DNA from: Fischerella sp. JS2
GTDB taxonomy: Bacteria; Cyanobacteriota; Cyanobacteriia; Cyanobacteriales; Nostocaceae
DNA length: 64,000 bases
NCBI RefSeq assembly: GCF_032393985.1
Contig: NZ_CP135918.1
Coordinates: forward strand, 5,891,724 to 5,955,723
Reading direction: 5' to 3'
The translations under genes and the position numbers were made by a program. This document shows, piece after piece, positions 26,092-35,806 of this stretch. Positions within the stretch are counted from its first letter, which is position 1. The number at the start of each line of letters is the position of its first letter. A model generated the notes under the pieces. That model ran no database searches and had not been told where the DNA came from. It was given only the letters and a program-made list of their open reading frames with translations.

Positions 26092-28305
26092 ATGACGGCA
26101 ACTACTTCCAAGGCAACTTCAGCGCTTCCCAATTTTTACGAAGGAATTCAATATTTTGGTGAAGCGTTACCGGAATTTGAAACATATGGTGCAACTCCAG
26201 TCATAGAGTCAGGAAAAGAAGCGATCGCCAACCCAGAACAACCAGCAGCAGTATACCAAACCTTGCTAGCTGCCGATGCTTTGCGTTACCTGACACTACA
26301 AATTACCGGAAGTAAAGCCTCTGGACACCCTGGTGGTTTCGCTTCGCAAGCGGAAGCTTATGCTGCTTTGGTCATGCTCGGTTACAAAAATATTATTACG
26401 GAAGTGGGACACCATGCCCCTGGATTTTATAGTGCCATGTTCTTAGATCGCTCTTTAGAAGACATGGGCATTTATACAGTACAACAACTGCGCGATCGCT
26501 TTCGAGAAAAACATGGACTTTTGGGACACCTGTCTGGCTACATTCCCGGTATTCTCGCACCAGCAGGTCCCTTAGGACAAGGGCAACACTTCGCGATGGC
26601 TGCTGCTTTGTTAAATAAAGACAAGCTATTTCCCTTCACAGTTGGCGATGGAGGACTGGGTGAACCTTATGTCATGAGTTCGATAGCGCACTTCCACACC
26701 GCTTATCCTGGTGTGACAAACTTTTTACCAGTGTTGGTGTGGAATGGTTACAGCCAGGAACACCATAGTATGGTATCCATCAAAACCAACAAACAGATGA
26801 TGACATACTGGCACGGTAATGGTTTTGAAGAAGTAGTGTTAGTGGATGCCAAAGATTTTGATGACAAAGACCAACCGGGAGATTACGTAGATAGTACCGC
26901 TTTTTCTTTTGCCCAACGCCTTGCTTTCACCCAAGCAGTGCTTTTAGGTATAGACGAAGCTGCGCGATCGGCTTTGAGTGGTAAGCTAACTGTATTCATC
27001 ATTAAACAACTCAAAGGCGCAGGCGTTCATGCCCGGGGTGCAAAGTCTCATAACCTTTATCCCAAAGACACGCTGGATGCACCCCATATTGTAAACGCCT
27101 TGAAAGAACGCGCCTTACCTCTGGAAGCTTGGCAAATCGTACGGACAAACTGTGAACGTGCAGGTGGAGGCCCAGCAGCGAAAACAGTAGTTACCGAATT
27201 TGAGTATCCCTTACCAGACTTGGGTGAATTGCCTTTAGAAGAGTATGCTGTAAGCGGCGATCCGAAAGTTTCCACAACTGCAATGGGACGTTTAGTTGCA
27301 AAAGTTGGACAAATCGATGAAAACTTCCTTGTCACCAACGCTGACGGTAACGAAGCATCAGGTATTGGTAACATTAACCAAGCCTTAAAAATTATCCACC
27401 CCACCACTGACGACTTATACAACCAAGCACCAAGCGGACAAGTTTACGAACCTCTGAGTGAAGATGCTTGTGCTGGGTTAGCTGCGGGTTTGTCGTTGAT
27501 GGGCGCTAGAAGTTTGTGGTGTTCCTACGAATCTTTTGCTATTAACGGTTTACCAATTTGGCAAACTGTCACCCAAGCAATGGCAGAATTGCGACGTCCC
27601 ACTCCCTCGACAATTACATTATTCACCGCCGGCGCATTAGAACAAGGACGCAACGGTTGGACTCATCAACGTCCAGAAATTGAAGCTTACTTCGCTGCGA
27701 TGATGCGAAATGGTAATGTCTTCCCATTGTTTCCCCCCGATGCTAACAGTATTCAAGTTTGTTATGACTGGGCATTGACGACCAAAAATAAGGGAATTGT
27801 CATTACTGCAAGTAAGTCGCCATTGCCAATTCGCACTACTTTTAATATGACTCGTCATGGGTTACAAGATGGTGCAGTCGTATTGCAAGAAGTTGCTGGA
27901 GATAAGCAAGTAGTGTTTGCTGTGATTGGCGACATGACATTAATTCCGGTGTTTGAAGCAGCAGCTTTCTTAGAAACAGAAGGTATCGGTGTGAAGATAG
28001 TTTCTGTTATTAACCCCCGCCGTTTGTATCGTCCTCATGACATAAGTTGGGATACCTGCACTGAACCTGATGGTGGTTTTATTGATGATGAAAAATTCGC
28101 CGAACTATTTGCAGGTGATGCACTAATTGGTGTAACTGGAGGTGCGGCGGCGATGTTAGAACCCGTCATGCTGCGGAGTACAAGCAAGCGTGATACCTTT
28201 GCGTGGCGACGTGGAGAAACAACAGCAAGTGCAGGTGAGTTGATGGCGTTTAATGGTTTGACTGCGGAGGCGTTGACGAAAAGGGCAATTGAATTAGTGC
28301 ATTAA
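26092..28305 (+). CDS. Thiamine diphosphate enzyme of the transketolase/phosphoketolase group
   Basis: 737 residues. The N-terminal half looks like transketolase: GSKASGHPGGFASQAEAYAA, LAPAGPLGQGQHFAMAAALL, and the ThDP/Mg motif from GDGGLGEP to the WNGYS about 30 residues later. The C-terminal half looks like phosphoketolase: GRNGWTHQRPEIEAYF, FPLFPPDANSIQVCYDWAL and ITASKSPLPIRTT. It is shorter than typical phosphoketolase (about 800) and longer than transketolase (about 670). Such enzymes move C2 units between sugar phosphates or split them to acetyl phosphate. I cannot decide which reaction this one performs. Lone gene with an ATG start at 26092; no operon partner. Confidence 0.8.
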   Translation: MTATTSKATSALPNFYEGIQYFGEALPEFETYGATPVIESGKEAIANPEQPAAVYQTLLAADALRYLTLQITGSKASGHPGGFASQAEAYAALVMLGYKNIITEVGHHAPGFYSAMFLDRSLEDMGIYTVQQLRDRFREKHGLLGHLSGYIPGILAPAGPLGQGQHFAMAAALLNKDKLFPFTVGDGGLGEPYVMSSIAHFHTAYPGVTNFLPVLVWNGYSQEHHSMVSIKTNKQMMTYWHGNGFEEVVLVDAKDFDDKDQPGDYVDSTAFSFAQRLAFTQAVLLGIDEAARSALSGKLTVFIIKQLKGAGVHARGAKSHNLYPKDTLDAPHIVNALKERALPLEAWQIVRTNCERAGGGPAAKTVVTEFEYPLPDLGELPLEEYAVSGDPKVSTTAMGRLVAKVGQIDENFLVTNADGNEASGIGNINQALKIIHPTTDDLYNQAPSGQVYEPLSEDACAGLAAGLSLMGARSLWCSYESFAINGLPIWQTVTQAMAELRRPTPSTITLFTAGALEQGRNGWTHQRPEIEAYFAAMMRNGNVFPLFPPDANSIQVCYDWALTTKNKGIVITASKSPLPIRTTFNMTRHGLQDGAVVLQEVAGDKQVVFAVIGDMTLIPVFEAAAFLETEGIGVKIVSVINPRRLYRPHDISWDTCTEPDGGFIDDEKFAELFAGDALIGVTGGAAAMLEPVMLRSTSKRDTFAWRRGETTASAGELMAFNGLTAEALTKRAIELVH

Positions 28306-28675
28306 GACAAGAGATTTCTAAATATAAAATTCTCAAGTGTAACCGCAGTTTTACAAATAATAGCGCTGATATAGTCGCTGTTGGTTATGTATAACTGCGG
28401 CTTTTGTTTTAATTTTAATTGTGTTAAAGTTCCCATTCCGCTCCTTGGTTAGCAAAAAAGATAATATTTTTGCCCACCTGCGGAACGTGGGCTGTATGCT
28501 AGGAAAGCAAAATTTTTTTGTTACATGAGTTGAAACTGAACATATTGCAGTAATCTTAAAAACGCACAACATCTTTTCCTTAAATAAATTCGGGTCTGAT
28601 AGCTGAAGTCTACTTCAGTAAACTTATCCTTTGTGTAGAGTAAGAAAAAATCTTAACCTAAATAGAAATATTGAC
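28306..28675. other. Intergenic region, no supported gene
   Basis: About 370 bases between two same-strand genes. It contains an ACTGCGGCTTTTGTTTT stretch (28392-28408) after AACCGCAGTT (28340-28349), and TGCCCACCTGCGGAACGTGGGCTG (28471-28494), where GCCCAC and GTGGGC form a hairpin that may be a terminator. Confidence 0.5.
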
Positions 28676-30238
28676 ATGGCACTGGAATCTGCTGTTGGTG
28701 AAGTCGCAATCGAACAAAATTTAAAGCAATTTCTCCTGGTACTCTCGGTTTCCCTAACTGTGGCGACTTTACCGCAAGTATTTAGCTGGTTTCGCCATAT
28801 TCCCTACACATTACTTTTAGTGATTGCTGGGTTGGGGTTAGCCCTAGTAGATGTACGATTAGTTAATCTTTCTCCAGAGTTAATTTTGGCGATTTTTCTG
28901 CCACCTTTATTATTTGAAGCCGCCTGGAACTTAAAGTGGTCTAACTTGAAGCAAGATTTTATTCCTATCTGTCTGTATGCAGTCATAGGAGTATTAATTT
29001 CTATTGCGGGTGTAGCACTGGGTTTGAATCTTGTGGCAGGAATACCCGTAACAACAGCACTGTTAGTGGGAGCAAGTTTATCGGCTACTGATCCTGTTTC
29101 GGTTACAGCTTTATTTAGAGAACTAGGGGTAGATAAACGCTTGACAACATTGATGGAAGGCGAGAGTTTATTTAATGATGGTATGGCAGTTGTTGCCTTC
29201 AGTTTTTTAGTTGCATTGCCTTTGGGAACAGCACAACTGGGAATTCAACCTGTAGTGGTACAACTATTTACGGTTGTTGGCATTGGTTTAGCTGTAGGTG
29301 GTTTGATTGGGTTTGGTATTTCCTATCTCACCCAAAGATTTGATTTACCATTGGTGGAACAATCTTTGACTCTTGTTTCTGCTTACGGAACTTATATCAT
29401 TGCCGAAGATTTGGGTGGGTCGGGTGTAATAGCAGTTGTGACTATTGGCTTGATTTTGGGTAACTTTGGTTCCCGAATTGGCATGAACCCACGAACACGG
29501 ATAATAGTCAGTGAATTTTGGGAATTTTTAGCTTTTTTTGTGAATTCAATAGTGTTTTTGTTGATTGGTGATCAAGTTAAATTCGTTGACTTGGCAGAAA
29601 ATCTGACAATTATTGCTGTGACTATTGCGGGAATGGTTTTAGCACGGGCGATCGCAATCTACGGTTTAGGGTTTCTTAGTAATCGCCTTGCTAATTCTAA
29701 TATTCCCTTATCAGAACAAACTATACTCTGGTGGGGAGGTCTACGAGGATCTGTCTCTATTGCCCTAGCGTTAAGTGTACCGAGTATCTTAAGTGAACGA
29801 GAAGACCTGATCAACACAGTATTCGGTGTTGTTTTATTTACTTTATTAGTGCAGGGATTGACTACCAAGCCTTTGCTAGAAAAACTCAAACTTCTAGGTG
29901 ATCAGCCTCTGCGACAGCAATATTTAGAATCTATTGCTCGTCAAACTGCGCTCAAACGTGTCTTAAAATATTTGGGACAAGTAGAAGAACGTCCAGGATT
30001 AGAGCCGGAGTTTTACCGCTATCAAGAAACTTTAATTAAAGGCGAACTTGAACGTTTAGAAGAACAAATTGATAAATTACACAATGAATATCCTAATCTG
30101 CGAGACTTCACTGCCGAACAGTTGCGAATGGAATTACTTTCGGTAGAAGCAGACACTTACGCAGAATTTGTGCGATCAGGTCGGTTAAATCAAGAACTTG
30201 CGCCTTTGCTTGAGGATGTTCTAGAAGAAGGACATTAG
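28676..30238 (+). CDS. CPA1-family Na+(K+)/H+ antiporter (NhaP type)
   Basis: 520 residues from ATG 28676; a TTG at 28631 would add an atypical polar leader. About twelve membrane helices. Key CPA1 motifs are LPPLLFEAAWNLKW, VGASLSATDPVSVTALFREL (unwound helix with the catalytic Asp), LMEGESLFNDGMAVVAFSFL (ND motif) and LWWGGLRGSVSIALALSVPS. A soluble C-terminal tail of about 100 residues (from QQYLESIARQTALKRVLKYL) is probably regulatory. It extrudes Na+ or K+ in exchange for protons for pH and salt homeostasis. Confidence 0.93.
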   Translation: MALESAVGEVAIEQNLKQFLLVLSVSLTVATLPQVFSWFRHIPYTLLLVIAGLGLALVDVRLVNLSPELILAIFLPPLLFEAAWNLKWSNLKQDFIPICLYAVIGVLISIAGVALGLNLVAGIPVTTALLVGASLSATDPVSVTALFRELGVDKRLTTLMEGESLFNDGMAVVAFSFLVALPLGTAQLGIQPVVVQLFTVVGIGLAVGGLIGFGISYLTQRFDLPLVEQSLTLVSAYGTYIIAEDLGGSGVIAVVTIGLILGNFGSRIGMNPRTRIIVSEFWEFLAFFVNSIVFLLIGDQVKFVDLAENLTIIAVTIAGMVLARAIAIYGLGFLSNRLANSNIPLSEQTILWWGGLRGSVSIALALSVPSILSEREDLINTVFGVVLFTLLVQGLTTKPLLEKLKLLGDQPLRQQYLESIARQTALKRVLKYLGQVEERPGLEPEFYRYQETLIKGELERLEEQIDKLHNEYPNLRDFTAEQLRMELLSVEADTYAEFVRSGRLNQELAPLLEDVLEEGH

Positions 30239-30326
30239 GAAAAATCGGTAAAGGATGGGGAAAGTATTTTTATACTTCCCGTGGTTGATGCAAAATTTAC
30301 CTACCTTTATTTAAGGTAATTAAACT

Positions 30327-32738
30327 GTGGCTAACGCCAATAATTACACTTGCCCGCATCTACAGCCAAATGAATTAAATATGCCAGAATTTGCCGGAGA
30401 ATTACCTATTAGTGAACCAGCGTGGAATGCGATCGCATCTGTTGAGCAGATCCAACGCCAAGATCGGAGTATAGATTTTAACTGTGGTGTTGCTCGCCTG
30501 TCTCTCTACATAGTTGCTCCCAACCTTATACGTGTACGCTTTTCACCTACGGGAAAATTTAGACCCAGGCGTTCCTGGGCTGTTACGCTGAAAGATGAGG
30601 AGTGGCCTGTTGTAGCTTTTGATATCCAAGAAACAGGAAACGAGGTAATCATAGAAACCGAAAAAATTCGGGTATGCGTTCAGCGTCATCCTTGTCGGGT
30701 TCAGTTTTTTGACAAAGCAGGTCGTCCTTTTGCCCAAGATACAGGTTTGGGGATAGGTTGGCGACCACTGGGAACAAATAAATCTCAAGTTGCTTGTTGG
30801 AAGCAAATCGAGACAGAAGAAAATTATTATGGCTTTGGAGAACGGGTAGGATTACTGAATCAAAAAGGTAAGCGTTTTACTAATTGGACAACGGATAGCT
30901 TAGATTACACTACGCTGACAGACGCAATGTATCAAGCCATTCCGTTTTTTATGGCGCTGCGTCAGGGAGTAAGCTATGGTTTATTTTTTAACACTACCTT
31001 TTGGAGCCGCTTTGATGTAGGGGTTGACCAACCAGATATTTTGCGATTGGAAACCGTTGGTGGAGAACTGGACTATTACATTATTTACAGTCCCGAACCC
31101 GCAGAAATAGTTCAGACTTACACCCAATTAACAGGGCGAATGTCGCTACCGCCAAAATGGGCTTTGGGTTATCATCAATGCCGTTGGAGTTACGACTCTG
31201 AATTAGAAGTCCGACAATTGGTACAGCAATTGCGTCAGCGCCGTATTCCCTGCGATGTCATTCATTTAGATATTGACTACATGTTTGGCTACCGAGTATT
31301 TACGTGGAATACCCGACGATTTCCAGATCCCCAGAAATTACTTACTGACTTAGCAGAGGATGGCATCAAAGTTGTTACTATCATCGATCCGGGAGTGAAA
31401 TTTGAACCCCAAGCAGATTACGCCGTCTATGATCAAGGTTTAGAACAGGATTATTTTATCCGCAGGGCTGACGGTAAAGTTTTTCATGCCTATGTCTGGC
31501 CTGGTCGGGCTGTTTTCCCAGAATTTTTGCGCCCAGAGGTGCGTCAGTGGTGGGGAGATTTGCACCGTAATCTTACTGATGTTGGTGTGGCTGGGATTTG
31601 GAATGATATGAATGAGCCAGCCATGAACGATCGCCCCTTTGGAGATGAGGGGGGACAAAAAATATTTTTCCCAATGGATGCACCAAGTGGTTCTGAGGAT
31701 GAGCGTACAACTTATGCCGAAACTCACAACCTCTACGGCTTTATGATGGCTCGTGCATGTCGCGAAGCAGTGGAAAAATTGCGAGAGCGATCGCGTACTT
31801 TTGTATTGACCCGTTCTGGTTACGCAGGTGTGCAGAAATGGTCGGCAGTATGGACAGGAGATAATCATTCTCTTTGGGAATATCTAGAAATGTCCCTACC
31901 GATGCTCTGTAATTTAGGTTTATCTGGTGTAGCATTTGTTGGGGCAGATATTGGGGGATTTGCGGGTGATGCCACGCCAGAATTATTCGCCCGTTGGATG
32001 CAGACAGGAATGTTGTATCCGTTTATGCGCGCCCACTCAATGATTAACACTAAGCGTCATGAACCTTGGGAATTTGGGCCGCAAGTAGAAGCAATCTGCC
32101 GTCAATATATTGAATTGCGCTACCGATTACTACCTTATATATACACTCTGTTCTGGGAAGCAGCGACCACAGGCGCACCAGTTTTGCGACCTCTGGTTTA
32201 TCATTATCCAGATGATGCCAAAACCTACGAATTATACGACCAAGTACTTTTAGGCTCATCCCTCATGGCAGCACCCGTTTACCGACCAGGGGTAGAACAA
32301 CGCCTGGTTTACCTACCAACAGGAATTTGGTACGACTGGTGGACGGGAGAATCTTACCAAGGTGCAACCTATATTCTTGCCGATGCACCGATAGAAAAGA
32401 TGCCCATCTACATCCGTGCTGGCTCAATCATTCCCCTTGGCCCAGTAATACAGTATGTAGGCGAGTCACTCCTCAATCAACTACGGTTGCGAGTCACCCC
32501 AGGTAGAGGCGAATGGACACTGTATGAAGATGACGGAGATTCTTTTGCCTACCGTGATGGCGCTTGGTCAACCACAACCTATCGAGTGTATTTAGAAGAT
32601 ACACAGGTAGTAGTAGAAATCCAAGCGAGACAAGGACAGTGGACTCCCCACCCACGCAACATCATTGTTGAGGTAGTAGGTAAAGGAGAACAAGAATTTG
32701 TCGATGATGGTTCTGCACGTCGCCTAATTTTTTCTTGA
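30327..32738 (+). CDS. Glycoside hydrolase family 31 alpha-glucosidase
   Basis: 803 residues from a GTG start. N-terminal beta domain, then a TIM barrel with the GH31 nucleophile motif GIWNDMNEPAMNDRPF, the acid/base region WTGDNHSLWEYLEMSLPMLC and MRAHSMINTKRHEPWEFG, then C-terminal beta domains (YEDDGDSFAYRDGAWSTTTY). The general start ANNYTCPHLQPNELNMPEFA is polar, and no signal peptide is seen, so it is likely cytosolic. It should cleave terminal alpha-glucosidic bonds in malto-oligosaccharides or related glucosides; a different alpha-glycoside specificity cannot be excluded. It follows the antiporter by 88 bases but probably has its own promoter. Confidence 0.93.
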   Translation: MANANNYTCPHLQPNELNMPEFAGELPISEPAWNAIASVEQIQRQDRSIDFNCGVARLSLYIVAPNLIRVRFSPTGKFRPRRSWAVTLKDEEWPVVAFDIQETGNEVIIETEKIRVCVQRHPCRVQFFDKAGRPFAQDTGLGIGWRPLGTNKSQVACWKQIETEENYYGFGERVGLLNQKGKRFTNWTTDSLDYTTLTDAMYQAIPFFMALRQGVSYGLFFNTTFWSRFDVGVDQPDILRLETVGGELDYYIIYSPEPAEIVQTYTQLTGRMSLPPKWALGYHQCRWSYDSELEVRQLVQQLRQRRIPCDVIHLDIDYMFGYRVFTWNTRRFPDPQKLLTDLAEDGIKVVTIIDPGVKFEPQADYAVYDQGLEQDYFIRRADGKVFHAYVWPGRAVFPEFLRPEVRQWWGDLHRNLTDVGVAGIWNDMNEPAMNDRPFGDEGGQKIFFPMDAPSGSEDERTTYAETHNLYGFMMARACREAVEKLRERSRTFVLTRSGYAGVQKWSAVWTGDNHSLWEYLEMSLPMLCNLGLSGVAFVGADIGGFAGDATPELFARWMQTGMLYPFMRAHSMINTKRHEPWEFGPQVEAICRQYIELRYRLLPYIYTLFWEAATTGAPVLRPLVYHYPDDAKTYELYDQVLLGSSLMAAPVYRPGVEQRLVYLPTGIWYDWWTGESYQGATYILADAPIEKMPIYIRAGSIIPLGPVIQYVGESLLNQLRLRVTPGRGEWTLYEDDGDSFAYRDGAWSTTTYRVYLEDTQVVVEIQARQGQWTPHPRNIIVEVVGKGEQEFVDDGSARRLIFS

Positions 32739-32868
32739 TTAACGTGAGTTCGACGAACTAAAAAACGGCATGCTTGCCAAGAAATAAATTTCTTGACTTA
32801 AAGCTGAAGTAAGCTTTAGCTTACTTAAGGTAATTTATTACTCCGTTTTAACTGAGTTTGGCTATTAG

Positions 32869-32888
32869 CCTGGAACTAAAGTTCCAGG
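32869..32888 (-). terminator. Perfect hairpin after map
   Basis: CCTGGAACTAAAGTTCCAGG is a perfect inverted repeat of nine bases per arm, lying six bases beyond the map stop codon. A second stem, AAGTAAGCT/AGCTTACTT (32805-32826), follows. They lie between converging genes and may stop both transcripts; there is no strong U run. Confidence 0.55.
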
Positions 32889-32893
32889 TGTAC

Positions 32894-33655
32894 TCAGGGA
32901 AGGGTTAAAATTTCCACACCATCTTCTGTGACAGCAATTGTATGCTCAAATTGTGCCGAGAGTTTGCGATCGCGTGTTAAAGCAGTCCAGCCATCACTTA
33001 AAACTTCAACTTCCCAAGTACCTTCATTAATCATCGGCTCAATAGTAAATACCATACCAGGTCTAAGGGCTCTACCTTTACCTCGTGTGCCGTAGTGGGG
33101 AATATCTGGTGCAGTATGAAAAATATTGCTAATTCCGTGTCCAACAAAGTCTCGCACTACAGAAAAACCCTGTGACTCAGCATATTCCTGAATCGCAGCA
33201 CCAATGTCTCCAATGCGTGCGCCTGGTTTCACCTCAGCAATACCCCTTGTGCGACATTCCTCTGTCACCTCAACTAACTTTTTAGCAGTAGGTGAGGGTG
33301 TACCAACAAAGAATGTCTTGGATGTGTCACCGTGATAACCATCCACAATCAGTGTGACGTCAATATTGATAATGTCACCATCCTTAAGAATCTGCTTGGC
33401 ATTAGGAATACCATGACAAACCACCTCATTGACACTGGTACAAATTGACTTAGGATAGCCTTTGTAACCAAGAGGCGCACTTTTAGCCCCATGTGCTTGT
33501 GTCCACCGTTCTGCTTCATCGTTGATTTCCAAAGTGCTAACTCCTGGTTTTACCATTGGTTCCAAATGGTGTAAAAGTTCGGCTGCTAAGCGACCAGCCT
33601 TACGCATTTTCTCTAGTTCTCTTTGGGATAGAATGACAATAGTTTGATTTTTCAT
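32894..33655 (-). CDS. map: Type I methionine aminopeptidase
   Basis: 253 residues. The metal-binding ligands of the pita-bread fold are in place: INIDVTLIVDGYHGDTSKTF (two Asp), DFVGHGISNIFHTAP (His), VFTIEPMINEG (Glu) and FEHTIAVTEDG (Glu). It removes the initiator Met from nascent proteins in the cytosol. There is no SH3-like or zinc-finger N-terminal extension. The gene lies 16 bases downstream of bvdR and is probably co-transcribed with it. Cyanobacteria usually have several map paralogs; this is one of them. Confidence 0.95.
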   Translation of the reverse strand: MKNQTIVILSQRELEKMRKAGRLAAELLHHLEPMVKPGVSTLEINDEAERWTQAHGAKSAPLGYKGYPKSICTSVNEVVCHGIPNAKQILKDGDIINIDVTLIVDGYHGDTSKTFFVGTPSPTAKKLVEVTEECRTRGIAEVKPGARIGDIGAAIQEYAESQGFSVVRDFVGHGISNIFHTAPDIPHYGTRGKGRALRPGMVFTIEPMINEGTWEVEVLSDGWTALTRDRKLSAQFEHTIAVTEDGVEILTLP

Positions 33656-33671
33656 ATATTTTTAATTATCA

Positions 33672-34652
33672 TTAATCATCAACAATTGCGGTTAGCCCCG
33701 TTTCAGCAGAACGCCTCGCAGCATCCGCAACCTTAAGAGTATACAAGCTTTCCTCTGGGGTAACATACAACGGAGTGCCATCAAAAAGATGGTCTAACAC
33801 CATATTTGTATCTTTAGCAAATAATCCTCGGCGACTACCAACTTCTATAGGTGTGGTTTCGTCTGCTTTAACTAAAACTCCAGTATTACCATCGAAAATT
33901 AGTCCTCCTTTTTCACCATGAACCTCAAACCTGCGTTCTGGTTGCCACATAGTTTCGCCTTTAGCATAGATTACTTGTGCTAGCAGTCCACTGCTAAAGC
34001 TCAACTGAGCGACACAGAAACAACTTTGATAATATTCTGTTTCCCTTGCCCAAAAACGATTGTGACAATTGACTGTGAGAACTTGACCAAATAAATCAGT
34101 CAAGCGATGTAATCTTGAAAGCGCACCCATTAAGGGAAAACCAAAAAGTTCATGGCTATAAGTCCATTTTTGAGGTGCAGGATGTTCAGGTTTAATAGTG
34201 TTGTAGCGCACATAAAATACTTGCCCCACTTGTGGTAAATTTTGCTTTAGGGCTTGATGCACACCACCCAAAAGTTCGATGTGTTCTACATGTAAGAGTT
34301 TATTATGGATTTTTGCTAGGGCAATAAGTTCCTTGGCTTCTGTCAAATTTAAAGCTAGGGGATATTCAACAATTACGTGCTTTCCACTAGATAGTGCTGA
34401 TGCTGCGATCGCACTATGTTCTCGATTCACAGTACAAACGATTACCAAGTCCACATCATCTCTAGCTACTAGTTCTACCCAAGAATTCATGGCTTGACAC
34501 TGAAATTCTTCAGCAAAAGCTACTGTTTTTATGGGTCTGTTTCCAGCAACAGCAACAAGGTGCGATCGCTGATCACAACTTAATGTCTCTGCGCGTAGCT
34601 TTGCCGCATATCCAGTACCAACCAAACCAATACGCACTTTTGTTTTATCCAT
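33672..34652 (-). CDS. bvdR: Biliverdin reductase (Gfo/Idh/MocA fold)
   Basis: 326 residues from ATG 34652; an upstream ATG at 34685 would add 11 atypical residues. Rossmann motif VRIGLVGTGYAAKLRAETL. The segment IVEYPLAL...LLHVEHIELLGGVHQALKQN, followed by APQKWTYSHELFGFPLMGAL and VGSRRGLFAKDTNMVLDHL, matches Synechocystis BvdR (Slr1784) closely. The enzyme uses NAD(P)H to reduce biliverdin IXalpha to bilirubin and has been linked to phycobilisome assembly. It sits just upstream of map on the same strand. Confidence 0.9.
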   Translation of the reverse strand: MDKTKVRIGLVGTGYAAKLRAETLSCDQRSHLVAVAGNRPIKTVAFAEEFQCQAMNSWVELVARDDVDLVIVCTVNREHSAIAASALSSGKHVIVEYPLALNLTEAKELIALAKIHNKLLHVEHIELLGGVHQALKQNLPQVGQVFYVRYNTIKPEHPAPQKWTYSHELFGFPLMGALSRLHRLTDLFGQVLTVNCHNRFWARETEYYQSCFCVAQLSFSSGLLAQVIYAKGETMWQPERRFEVHGEKGGLIFDGNTGVLVKADETTPIEVGSRRGLFAKDTNMVLDHLFDGTPLYVTPEESLYTLKVADAARRSAETGLTAIVDD

Positions 34653-35072
34653 TGTTACTATTTTTGGGCAAAGCAAATTAATCAAGTCAGAAGGCAGAAG
34701 GCAAAAGGATTAAAATTAATACTTCATCCTTCTTGTGTTAGCCAAGTGGGTTTGCAGTTTAATTAGATATTAGTATCATGAGATGCTATCGGTAAATTAA
34801 ACGATGTATTTACACATGCAAAATTTTTTTCCAGATTATAAATTTATCTAATAGTTTAGCTATTCGTTGTCTTATTTTATAAGTAAAACTTATTGTTATC
34901 AAGTAACTAAATTTCATTACTAATCGGCTTGAAATTCCGGTTACATCCCTTTCTTTTTCTCGTAGTATCAGAAGTGAAGCAAAATATAACAAACGGCTAA
35001 TCCTATAGGAGTAGCCGGACTGTTTGCTTCAAGATAACTTATACTGCCGCTTGCAAAAGAGAGGATTACTGC
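34653..35072. promoter_or_regulatory. Divergent intergenic region with petF leader hairpin
   Basis: About 420 bases without a gene. The distal part has GAAGGCAGAAGGCAAAAGG repeats (34690-34708). Just before petF, CGGCTA (34994-34999) and TAGCCG (35012-35017) enclose the palindrome TCCTATAGGA, giving a stable leader hairpin. A TATAAC box sits at 34985-34990, immediately upstream of the hairpin. A purine-rich site AGAGAGGA precedes the petF ATG. Confidence 0.5.
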
Positions 35073-35375
35073 ATGGCAACTTACAAAGTTACACTCGTTA
35101 ACGAAGCTGAAGGGCTAAATACAACTATTGATTGTGACGACGATACCTATATTCTAGACGCTGCTGAAGAAGCTGGTCTAGACTTACCCTATTCTTGTCG
35201 TGCTGGTGCTTGTTCCACCTGCGCTGGTAAACTTCTATCTGGACCTGCTCCAGACCAATCTGACCAATCATTCTTAGATGACGATCAAATGGAAGCTGGG
35301 TATATTCTGACTTGTGTAGCTTACCCAACCGGAGACTGCACCATCGAAACCCACAAAGAAGAAGACCTCTACTAA
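35073..35375 (+). CDS. petF: Plant-type [2Fe-2S] ferredoxin
   Basis: 100 residues. Cluster ligands are in [13 protein letters not shown] (three Cys) and LTCVAYP (fourth Cys), the standard C-x4-C-x2-C-x29-C layout. The end THKEEDLY is typical of photosynthetic PetF. It accepts electrons from photosystem I and passes them to FNR, nitrite reductase, thioredoxin reductase and others. A small difference from common Nostoc PetF is [11 protein letters not shown] in place of a shorter SGTVDQSDQS loop, adding one residue. The composition excludes the heterocyst FdxH type (no matching basic residues). Confidence 0.94.
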   Translation: MATYKVTLVNEAEGLNTTIDCDDDTYILDAAEEAGLDLPYSCRAGACSTCAGKLLSGPAPDQSDQSFLDDDQMEAGYILTCVAYPTGDCTIETHKEEDLY

Positions 35376-35806
35376 AAATTAGGCGCCTCACACCTAAATC
35401 TCTTGCAAGAGTTTATCAATGTCCTAAAAATAGGGAAACAAAAAAGCAGCACAAACAGAAAATAAGTTTTCTTCTGTTGTGTCTGCCCTGAAAACCTAAT
35501 TTGGCAAAAATTCAAGTTGTATCTTAGCAAGACGGCAGGCAATGCATTTACGTGCGTTCCTGCCTTATTGATTTGGTAGTTAGTGCAGCTAGCAACATAG
35601 TAGACAAAAAGCTTGTATAGCAACAAGCTTTTTACCTAAATGATAACTGCCTTCTTTCACTAGTTTAACAAATCATGCGGGAAGTCCCCATGTGTAGCGT
35701 AGTGCAACTTGGGGACTTCTCCCACACAGGTGAAAGCAGGGGCAACTATGATCTCCTCAAATTTAGCGATCGCCTGCTGCACGACAGACAGTTGCGATAA
35801 AGCATA
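35376..35806. other. Intergenic region after petF with two hairpins
   Basis: No gene. GGCAGGCAATGC...CGTTCCTGCC (35532-35563) is a candidate petF terminator followed by TTATT. A second, longer inverted repeat is GAAGTCCCC (35681-35689) with GGGGACTTC (35711-35719). It lies about 90 bases before the adenine deaminase remnant and could be the edge of a small non-coding repeat. Confidence 0.5.

Noticed and set aside
31440-32259. Several long reverse frames inside the GH31 gene
   Set aside because: They are antisense shadows of a well-supported glucosidase gene.
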